From the NCBI GenBank assembly GCA_023412715.1, contig JAEZCC010000013.1:18577-82576 (forward strand): DNA of 64,000 bases, in the 5' to 3' direction. A program made the translations under genes and the position numbers. The notes under the pieces are model-generated. The model was not told the DNA's origin, searched no databases, and saw only the letters and a list, made by a program, of their open reading frames with translations. This DNA is from Bacillota bacterium (GTDB taxonomy: Bacteria; Bacillota; Clostridia; Oscillospirales; Acutalibacteraceae). Of this stretch, positions 40,990 through 47,270 are shown piece by piece (position 1 is the first letter of the stretch; every line of letters starts with the position of its first letter).

Positions 40990-41046
40990 GCCTGCCCTTA
41001 TTGGCGGTGCGGCAGGGCCGCAAAAGGCGTAAAAAGGAGAACTGAA

Positions 41047-42051
41047 ATGAAAAAACGGCCCAAAATTCTGGTAGTAGGCAGTTTTGTGATGGATATGATC
41101 GTCGGCACAAACCGGTTCCCGGCTTCGGGAGAAACCGTTTTGGGCAGAAGCTTCCATATGGCGCCCGGAGGAAAAGGCGCCAACCAGGCGATACAGGCCG
41201 CCCGCCTCGGCGCGGACGTCACGATGGTCGGCAAGGTGGGGAACGACGACTTCGGGAAACGTCTGATGGAGTCGTGCGAGAGCAGCGGCATCCATACGGA
41301 ATATATCCTGATCGATCCGCTCGTTTCTTCGGCGGTGGGCAACGTGCAGCTGGAAGAAAGCCCCTCGGGCACGAAAAACAGAATCATCGTGGTCCCGGGG
41401 ACTAATATGGAAATAAAGCCCGAAGAGATGAATTTTCTCGGGGATATCATCGATCAATACGACATGGTCATGCTGCAGCTTGAAATCCCGATGGAAATCA
41501 ACGAGCTGGTCGCGGGTCATGCGTTTCGCAAAAACGTGCCGGTCATGCTGAACCCGGCACCGTCGGCGCCGCTTTCGGAAGCGCTGCTGTCCCGCCTGGC
41601 TTACATTTCCCCCAACGAGCACGAGGCCGCCGATCTGACGGGGATTGCCATCCGTAAGGAGGGGAAAAACGTCAGACAGGACGATTTGAAGGCCGCGGTG
41701 GCCGCGCTGCTGCGCACGGGCGCGAAGAACGCCGTAATCACGCTGGGCAACGCGGGGGCGGTCGTCGCCGATCCGGGTCATTTTGCATACGAGCCGTGCA
41801 TCGACGTTGTGAAAGCAAAAGACCCGACCGCCGCGGGGGATTCCTTTGTCGCGGCGTTCTGCGTGGGGATCTGCGCCGGGCTGGACCAGAAACAGGCGCT
41901 TCATTTCGCCAATTACGCGGCAACGCTGACGGTTGCAAAGCTTGGCGCGCAGCCGTCGCTCCCGACGCTGGACGAGGTCGTCGGCCTGATGCGCCGGGTG
42001 GATGAGTCGGAATTTGATTTCACTTTGCTGGATTGTCTGAAAAAGATGTGA
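41047..42051 (+). CDS. rbsK: PfkB-family sugar kinase, ribokinase-like
   Basis: Carbohydrate kinase of 334 aa. The first signature is APGGKGANQAIQAARLGADVTMVGKVGNDDFG, the second is DPTAAGDSFVAAFCVG with catalytic Asp in AAGD, and SPNEHEAADLTG contains the NE motif. Closest by pattern to ribokinase (D-ribose to ribose 5-phosphate); other pentoses or deoxyribose are possible. At 334 aa it is slightly longer than typical ribokinase (~305) because of a C-terminal extension. An RbsD/FucU mutarotase two genes downstream supports a ribose-like substrate. Confidence 0.83.
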   Translation: MKKRPKILVVGSFVMDMIVGTNRFPASGETVLGRSFHMAPGGKGANQAIQAARLGADVTMVGKVGNDDFGKRLMESCESSGIHTEYILIDPLVSSAVGNVQLEESPSGTKNRIIVVPGTNMEIKPEEMNFLGDIIDQYDMVMLQLEIPMEINELVAGHAFRKNVPVMLNPAPSAPLSEALLSRLAYISPNEHEAADLTGIAIRKEGKNVRQDDLKAAVAALLRTGAKNAVITLGNAGAVVADPGHFAYEPCIDVVKAKDPTAAGDSFVAAFCVGICAGLDQKQALHFANYAATLTVAKLGAQPSLPTLDEVVGLMRRVDESEFDFTLLDCLKKM

Positions 42052-42071
42052 CGGAAAGGAGCCCGACTCGC

Positions 42072-42686
42072 ATGATCAGCACGGAAAGCCGAAAAGAACT
42101 TGATGTCTTTGTTGCAACGACGCAAAAGGAGCTGGCCCGATATACCGACATGATTAACCCTGATCTGTATGAAAAGGCGGCGGCTATAATTATGGATGCG
42201 GAAAAGCATGGAAACCGGGTCCACATCACCGGGATCGGAAAGCCGTCGCATGTTGCGGAATACATGGCCTCCCTGCTTTCTTCCACCGGCACGCCGACCT
42301 ATTATCTGCACGGGACGGAAGCGGTTCACGGTTCCTGCGGGCAGCTGGTGGCCGGCGACGTTGTCATCTGCATTTCCAACAGCGGAGAAACGACGGAGCT
42401 GAAGGCTACGGTCAAGGCAGTCAAAAGCAACGGCTGCAGAGTAATCGCCGTTTCGGGAAACCCCAATTCCTGGCTTGCCAAAGCGGGAGACGCCTTTCTA
42501 TACGCCGGCGTTTCCCAGGAGGGAGGGCCGCTGAACCGCGCACCCAGGGCCTCCATCCTGGCCGAAATTCTGGTCCTTCAGGGGCTGAGCGTCGTCCTGC
42601 AGGCGGCCCGGGGGCTCACGCCGCAGGAATATGTCGGGTGGCACCCGGGCGGCGCGCTCGGCCATCTGCGCGAAGACGAAAAATAA
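42072..42686 (+). CDS. SIS-domain sugar-phosphate isomerase, KpsF/GutQ-like without CBS domains
   Basis: A 204-aa single SIS domain. VHITGIGKPSHVAEYMASLLSSTGTPTYYLHGTEAVHG and VVICISNSGETTELKATVKAVKSNGCRVIAVSGNPNSWLAKAGD are the sugar-phosphate binding elements, and WHPGGALG near the C-terminus is the KpsF/GutQ hallmark. Such enzymes interconvert arabinose 5-phosphate and ribulose 5-phosphate; the two CBS domains of the classical ~320-aa enzyme are missing. AAAGGAG lies ten bases before the ATG. It is the only isomerase candidate in the locus. Confidence 0.83.
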   Translation: MISTESRKELDVFVATTQKELARYTDMINPDLYEKAAAIIMDAEKHGNRVHITGIGKPSHVAEYMASLLSSTGTPTYYLHGTEAVHGSCGQLVAGDVVICISNSGETTELKATVKAVKSNGCRVIAVSGNPNSWLAKAGDAFLYAGVSQEGGPLNRAPRASILAEILVLQGLSVVLQAARGLTPQEYVGWHPGGALGHLREDEK

Positions 42687-42699
42687 AGGGGGAACGGTT

Positions 42700-43104
42700 A
42701 TGCTGAAAACAGCCTGTATCAATCCGGAACTGATGAAGGCGCTCTCTTTCTGCGGCCACGGTGATAAAATCCTGATTGCGGACGGGAACTATCCGCTGTC
42801 CTCAAAAACCGGGGACGCCGCAAAAGTATATCTCGGGCTTACAAAAGGGATCCCTCTCGTGACGGACGTCCTGAATGTCCTGAAGCAGGAAGTCAGCATT
42901 GAACAGGCGGAGGTCATGGTGCCGGAAGGCGCCGAGCCGCCGATTTTCCGGGAATTCCGCGGCATTCTGAACGGGATCGAGCTGAAGCCGCTGAAACGGT
43001 TCGATTTTTACGACGCCTGCTGCGCCCAGGGCGTGAAGCTGGCCATCTCCACAGGCGAGAGCAGAACGTTCGCCAATATTCTGCTGACGGTGGGCGTCGC
43101 CTAG
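42700..43104 (+). CDS. RbsD/FucU family sugar mutarotase
   Basis: A 134-aa protein of the RbsD/FucU fold. LSFCGHGDKILIADGNYP near the N-terminus supplies the catalytic His and Asp, and KLAISTGESRTFANILLTVGVA at the end is the family tail. It catalyses anomer interconversion of ribose or fucose, feeding the kinase or isomerase. The FucU branch (about 140 aa) looks closer than RbsD because of the C-terminal GExRxxAN pattern, but the assignment is tentative. It is the last gene of the sugar operon. Confidence 0.87.
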   Translation: MLKTACINPELMKALSFCGHGDKILIADGNYPLSSKTGDAAKVYLGLTKGIPLVTDVLNVLKQEVSIEQAEVMVPEGAEPPIFREFRGILNGIELKPLKRFDFYDACCAQGVKLAISTGESRTFANILLTVGVA

Positions 43105-43344
43105 CCGGAAGGCCGGGTCTTGTCTCTGCGGAATTCCCTGCCGCGGCGCGGCGCCGCGCCCGTGTGTCACGCCGGAATCGCCGACATATCCTAAAAGTAC
43201 GGCGGTCCGTTACGGATGCGCCGGGAGGTGCATCGATATGAGAATCCGGCAGGCCTTTTTTCCTTTCCGCCGGCGGTTCCGGGTACGGCGGAGAAGCGCC
43301 GGCGTCTCCGGATCCGTCTTCGGCACAGAGGGAGGGGACGGAAC

Positions 43345-43662
43345 ATGATGCCGGCTTGGCTGGCATGGATACAGGCGCTTGGCATCCCGTCGCTTTTCGC
43401 GTCGCTCATCATCCTCTGGGTGCAGCATATCATGAAAAGACGCGACACGCAGGAGCGGGAACGCGAAGCGGCCAGACAGAGGAACAACGTGCTTCTGATC
43501 CGCATGGTCGGCGCTTCCATCGAGCTTGGGGAAGCGACCGCGCACGCGGCGCAGCTTGGCCACCCGAACGGGGACATAGAGACGGCGCTCGACTGCGCGC
43601 GCCAGATCAAAGAAGAGCAGCAGGAGTTTCTCACGGAGCAGTCACAGAAAAATATTCTCTGA
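43345..43662 (+). CDS. Small single-pass membrane protein, unknown function
   Basis: A 105-aa protein: one membrane helix (WIQALGIPSLFASLIILWVQHIM) followed by a basic/acidic amphipathic helix (KRRDTQEREREAARQRNNVLLIRMVGASIELGEATAHAAQ) and GHPNGDIETALDCARQIKEEQQEFLTEQ. Similar small proteins occur in many Clostridia genomes, often near mobile elements, with no assigned function. GGAGGGG precedes the ATG. The ~240 bp upstream (43,105-43,344) hold no gene and only GC-rich inverted stretches. Confidence 0.65.
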   Translation: MMPAWLAWIQALGIPSLFASLIILWVQHIMKRRDTQEREREAARQRNNVLLIRMVGASIELGEATAHAAQLGHPNGDIETALDCARQIKEEQQEFLTEQSQKNIL

Positions 43663-43675
43663 GTTTTCTAAAGAT

Positions 43676-43739
43676 GCAGAAAACCGCGCCGCCAAACGGC
43701 ATAAAATAAATTCAGCCGTCCGAAAACCGGACGGCTTTT
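43676..43739 (+). repeat. Direct repeat copy 1: remnant of MFS gene 3' end plus terminator
   Basis: About 64 bp nearly identical to 46,379-46,441 (roughly five mismatches and one indel). Read in frame it encodes KTAPPNGIK and a stop, almost the same as the last residues of the MFS exporter (KSAPPGGIK). It ends in a hairpin GCCGTCCG/CGGACGGC (43,715-43,735) followed by TTTTC, which acts as a terminator for the small membrane protein gene. Confidence 0.82.
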
Positions 43740-43797
43740 CCTAATAAAAGGAAGAGGGGGTTCCCGGGGCCGCAGGGCCCGGAACGGGTGGATCCGC

Positions 43798-45021
43798 ATG
43801 AAAATAGGAGCGTTTGCAAAACAGAACGGGGTCGGCATCGACACGGTCCGCCATTATATGGATCTCGAGCTGCTGATCCCCCAAAAAGCCGGAAAGCAGT
43901 ATGAATTCGATCTTCAGTGCCAGAAGGATTTTGAAGAAATCCTTTACCTGAAGTCGCTTGGCTTCAGCCTGCTGGAAATCAAAAACATCTTCCTCGTGAG
44001 GCACCTCGGCGCAATGACTTCCTTTCAGCAGATGGAGCAGTTCCGGGGTATTTTCCGGCAGAAGCAGGCAGACGTCCGCGCGCAGATCGAAGCGCTGAGC
44101 CGGGAAGCGTCCCGGCTGGAAAGCGAGCTGCGGAAAATGGAAACCGCGCCCGGCGGCCCGCGCCGCAGCTTCGGCGTGGATCTCGCCAGCCTGCGCTTTC
44201 TCTGCTGCGGCCGCTGCGGGAAGCCCCTTCACCTGCACGGCGCCTGTGTGGACGACGACCGCATCCTTTCCGGCAGGCTCACGTGCGAATGCGGCACGGA
44301 ATACACCGTGCGCGACGGCATTCTTTTTGCCGGCGGCGGGTGCCGCGGCGAAGAGGAAGACAATCAGCTGCCCGACGTTCTCTCTTACATGGAGCAGACG
44401 GACGAGGAATACCTGAAAAAAGTCGACAAGACGATTGTGTGGACCCTGCACCGGATCGATTTCGGCGGCCTCGCCGGAAAAGTCCTTCTGGAGCCGGGCG
44501 TGGGCAGCGGCTTCCTTCTACGGCGCCTGTACGGGAGCCTGCCGGAAAGCGCCGTGTATTTCGCGGTCGACCGCAGCCCGGTGCGGCTGCGGTTCCTCAA
44601 AAGCATTCTGGAAAAGGCCGAGCCGCAGAAGAACGTCGCGCTGCTCTGCTGCGATTTTTCGCACATCCCGTTGAAGGAACGCTGCGTGGACGCGGTCTGC
44701 GACTTCTCCGGCAGCACCGCGTACGCCTTCGAGCACCCGGAGTTCCTGCTGGATAAAATTGATCGTCTGACGAAGCCGGACGCCGAGCTGATCGGCTCTT
44801 ACATCGTGTTCCGCAGCATCCGCCCGGAAAACGAGATCCCGCAGGAATGCCGGCCGCTGTTCCGGCTCGATCCGGTGAAAAAGCACATCGCGGCGCTGGG
44901 CTTCCAAAAGCAGGCGGAGTACCTCTCGGAAGCCGTGGACCGGGGAGGCATTTACGAAAGCTACTTCTCGGGCGGCGAGCAGGTGCAGACGTACAGCTTC
45001 GTGGGGAAAAGGCCGGGTTGA
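43798..45021 (+). CDS. MerR-type regulator fused to zinc ribbon and SAM methyltransferase
   Basis: A 407-aa three-part protein. Residues 1-70 are a MerR DNA-binding domain (MKIGAFAKQNGVGIDTVRHYMDLELLIP), residues 72-118 a dimerising coiled coil. Residues 136-165 form a zinc ribbon-like Cys set (CCGRCG ... CECG). Residues ~225-345 are a class I methyltransferase with motif I LLEPGVGSGF and the acidic VDRSP. The zinc ribbon plus methyltransferase arrangement resembles RlmA-type 23S rRNA methyltransferases or antibiotic-sensing fusions. It lies upstream of an MFS exporter whose promoter is of MerR type, so it probably controls that gene. Ribosome site is weak (GGTGG). Confidence 0.85.
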   Translation: MKIGAFAKQNGVGIDTVRHYMDLELLIPQKAGKQYEFDLQCQKDFEEILYLKSLGFSLLEIKNIFLVRHLGAMTSFQQMEQFRGIFRQKQADVRAQIEALSREASRLESELRKMETAPGGPRRSFGVDLASLRFLCCGRCGKPLHLHGACVDDDRILSGRLTCECGTEYTVRDGILFAGGGCRGEEEDNQLPDVLSYMEQTDEEYLKKVDKTIVWTLHRIDFGGLAGKVLLEPGVGSGFLLRRLYGSLPESAVYFAVDRSPVRLRFLKSILEKAEPQKNVALLCCDFSHIPLKERCVDAVCDFSGSTAYAFEHPEFLLDKIDRLTKPDAELIGSYIVFRSIRPENEIPQECRPLFRLDPVKKHIAALGFQKQAEYLSEAVDRGGIYESYFSGGEQVQTYSFVGKRPG

Positions 45022-45067
45022 CCCCGGCTTTTGTGTTTTCGGGCTGAAAAAAGCCTTCGCGTACCGC

Positions 45068-45098
45068 TTGACGCCGGGCCGGCCCGACGGTTTACAAT
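45068..45098 (+). promoter_or_regulatory. MerR-type promoter/operator of the MFS exporter
   Basis: TTGACG (45,068-45,073) and TACAAT (45,093-45,098) are separated by 19 bases, the over-long spacer that MerR activators correct by distorting DNA. The spacer contains a perfect 12-bp palindrome CGGGCCGGCCCG (45,075-45,086), extendable to 18 bp with one mismatch. The upstream gene encodes a MerR-family protein. Confidence 0.8.
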
Positions 45099-45125
45099 GG
45101 CCTCACAGCAAGGAGGCCGTCGATT

Positions 45126-46412
45126 GTGAAACCGTTGCGGAGGCCGCGGAGCGAGCGGTTCAATTTTACCATGTTCTTTGCGGGGCGGACCGTGTCCGTC
45201 CTGATGTCTTCCGTCTATACGTTTGCCGTGGGGCTGTACGTATTAAAGCTGACGGGCTCCGGCCTTTCGTTCGCCGTCACGCTGGCGCTGCAGATTGCCC
45301 CGACCGTGCTGCTCGGCCCGGTCGCCGGCGTGCTTGCGGACAGGTATAATAAAAAGGTCATGGCCGTCTCTGCGGACGCGTTCAGCGGCTGCATTTTTCT
45401 CGCGCTGTTCCTCTGCAGCGGCGGCGGGCTTTCCGTGCCGGCCGTCTACGCGGCCACGCTGCTGCTTTCCTGCGCGCAGGTGCTCTACGACATCTGCGTG
45501 GATTCCGCCGTGCCGGACATCGTCTCGACGAAAAATGTCCTTCCGCTGAATTCGGCCGGCAAAATCGTGGATTCCGCCGCCGCCATCATCAGCCCCGCCC
45601 TCGGGGGAATCCTGTACGCTGCGGTGGACATCCGGCTTTTCGTCCTGCTGAACGGGATTTCCTTCCTGTTTTCCACGGCGGCCGAATGCCTGATCGACTT
45701 CCGGCTGTTCCGCGCCCCGGACGTCGCGCAGCCGGTGTCCGGCGGGCAGCCGGAGCCCGGCAGGCAGTTTCTGCCGGGCTTCCGCGACGGCGTGGCGCAG
45801 GGCGTCCGGTATATCCGGCAGACGGCATGGATTCGCAGCGCGCTGTTTCATTTTCTGATGATCAACTTTTTTCTGGCGCTGTGCTATTCCGTCCCGGTGC
45901 CGTACCTGCTGAACAACGTTTTCCGGCTGCCGCCCGCGGTATACGGCGCCGTGCAGTGCTTTCTGCCCGCGGGGACCATCCTCGGCGCGCTGCTGGTCAA
46001 AAAAGTCAGCCGGGCTTTGGCGTACGAAAAGATGATTTTCATGATGGAAATTTTCGGCGCGTCCTGCCTCATGCTGCTGGGTCTGCCGCCCGTCTTCGGC
46101 CCCGGCCGCGTCGGCGCGGCGGCGGTTCCCTATTATTCCGCGCTGATGGCGTTTTTCGGCATGGTCTGCTCGCTGATCGACATCCCGTTCATCAACAGCT
46201 TTCAGACGCGCGTGCCCGAAGAGATCCGCGGGCGCTCGCTGAGCATCAGCATCAGCGCGGTGAAGATTTTCTCCCCGGTCGGGTATCTTCTGGCGGGCGT
46301 TTTGCTGAAATCGGCCCCGGCATATTCCCTGCCGCTGTACGGCGGCGCCGCGATGCTGGTCCTTGCCCTCACGATACGGCGGAAAAGCGCGCCGCCAGGC
46401 GGCATAAAATAA
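45126..46412 (+). CDS. MFS drug/metabolite exporter
   Basis: A 428-aa transporter with about twelve helices of the MFS_3/macrolide-efflux type. Motif A-like sequence GPVAGVLADRYNKKVMAVSAD is between helices 2 and 3, and the second half contains SLIDIPFINSFQTRVPEEIRGRSLSISISAV, where VPEEIRGR is typical of MefA-like exporters. Start is GTG with AAGGAGG eight bases before it. It is likely induced by the MerR-methyltransferase fusion upstream, so a toxic compound sensed by that protein is the probable substrate; this is inference. Confidence 0.87.
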   Translation: MKPLRRPRSERFNFTMFFAGRTVSVLMSSVYTFAVGLYVLKLTGSGLSFAVTLALQIAPTVLLGPVAGVLADRYNKKVMAVSADAFSGCIFLALFLCSGGGLSVPAVYAATLLLSCAQVLYDICVDSAVPDIVSTKNVLPLNSAGKIVDSAAAIISPALGGILYAAVDIRLFVLLNGISFLFSTAAECLIDFRLFRAPDVAQPVSGGQPEPGRQFLPGFRDGVAQGVRYIRQTAWIRSALFHFLMINFFLALCYSVPVPYLLNNVFRLPPAVYGAVQCFLPAGTILGALLVKKVSRALAYEKMIFMMEIFGASCLMLLGLPPVFGPGRVGAAAVPYYSALMAFFGMVCSLIDIPFINSFQTRVPEEIRGRSLSISISAVKIFSPVGYLLAGVLLKSAPAYSLPLYGGAAMLVLALTIRRKSAPPGGIK

Positions 46413-46441
46413 ATTCAGCCGTCCGGAACCGGACGGCTTTC
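46379..46441 (+). repeat. Direct repeat copy 2: MFS gene 3' end plus terminator
   Basis: Second copy of the repeat found at 43,676-43,739. Here it is the real end of the MFS gene (stop at 46,410-46,412) and the terminator hairpin GCCGTCCG/CGGACGGC at 46,418-46,437, followed by TTTCTTTT. The two copies bracket a ~2.7-kb unit containing the regulator and exporter. Confidence 0.85.
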
Positions 46442-46463
46442 TTTTGGGCGGCAGAAGAAAAGA

Positions 46464-47069
46464 CTATGCGCGCACGCCCGCCTGCCGCAGGGCGGCGCAC
46501 AGCTCTTCCATGTCCTGCCGGAAGCAGAACCCCCGCATGCCGAGCCGCAGTCCGGCCTGCACGTTCTCTTCCCGGTCGTCGATGAAAAAGCACTCCTCCG
46601 GCCTCAGGCCGAAGCGCCGGAACAGTTCCAGGTAAATCTCCGGTTCCGGCTTGACGGCGTGCACGTCGGCGGAGACGACCATGCCGTCGAAATAGCGGAT
46701 GGCAGGAATGTTTTTGTAAAAGCGGTAAAAGCGCCCGCTCATGTTGGTCAGAAGGTAAATACCGTACCCGTTCTGTTTCAGCCGGCCGACGACGTCCTCC
46801 ATCGCGGGGATCGGCTCGGGCATCTCGTGCCAGTGGGCGTACAGGTATTCCGCCGTGGCGTGCAGGCGGGGCGGCAGGTGTCGGAGCGCCCCGGCGAGGT
46901 AATCCCCGTCAGAAAGCGTCCCGCGGTCCGTCTCGATCCACTCCGGCGCGCAGAACAGCTTGCGGTTGACAAGCTCCGCATCCTGCTCGGGGAGGTACTT
47001 TTTCAAAAAATCCATGGGCCGGTACTCGAACAGGACCCACGCCATGTCGAAAACAATATTCCGAATCAT
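46464..47069 (-). CDS. HAD-family hydrolase (subfamily IA)
   Basis: A 201-aa phosphatase-like protein. Motif I is IVFDMAWVLFEYRPM, in which the second catalytic Asp of the usual DxDxT/V is replaced by Ala-Trp (D-M-A-W), motif II is LLTNMSG and motif IV is CFFIDDREENVQAG. The cap domain is helical. The altered motif I (DMAW in place of DxDG) means phosphatase activity is uncertain. Its ATG overlaps the stop of the FeoB-associated gene by four bases, so it is the last gene of the iron operon. Confidence 0.82.
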   Translation of the reverse strand: MIRNIVFDMAWVLFEYRPMDFLKKYLPEQDAELVNRKLFCAPEWIETDRGTLSDGDYLAGALRHLPPRLHATAEYLYAHWHEMPEPIPAMEDVVGRLKQNGYGIYLLTNMSGRFYRFYKNIPAIRYFDGMVVSADVHAVKPEPEIYLELFRRFGLRPEECFFIDDREENVQAGLRLGMRGFCFRQDMEELCAALRQAGVRA

Positions 47070-47257
47070 TGCTTCCCCCTGTCCTCACGCCGCGGCGGCC
47101 GGTCTTTTTCTCTTTTTGTGCAGTCCGCATGGTAAGGGCAGTGGGAACAGTCCATCCCGCTTCCGCAGGCGTGGTTTCTGTGCCGGAACGCATGCCGCGC
47201 GCAAAGCGCGAACAGGACCGCGATCGCGGCAAGGATGACATAATCCAGCAGGTTCAT
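47066..47257 (-). CDS. FeoB-associated Cys-rich membrane protein
   Basis: A 63-aa protein with one N-terminal membrane helix (LLDYVILAAIAVLFALCARHAF) and a Cys motif C-x5-C-x2-C-x5-C (CGSGMDCSHCPYHADC). This is the family routinely found after feoB in Firmicutes, and may handle Fe2+ at the channel. GGGAGGGG precedes the ATG at 47257. The gene lies 14 bp after feoB. Confidence 0.88.
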   Translation of the reverse strand: MNLLDYVILAAIAVLFALCARHAFRHRNHACGSGMDCSHCPYHADCTKREKDRPPRREDRGKQ

Positions 47258-47270
47258 GGAATCCCCTCCC

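Noticed and set aside
43105..43344. GC-rich inverted stretches after the RbsD/FucU gene
   Set aside because: No T-run follows and pairing is irregular, so I do not call a terminator; no ORF with a ribosome site is seen.
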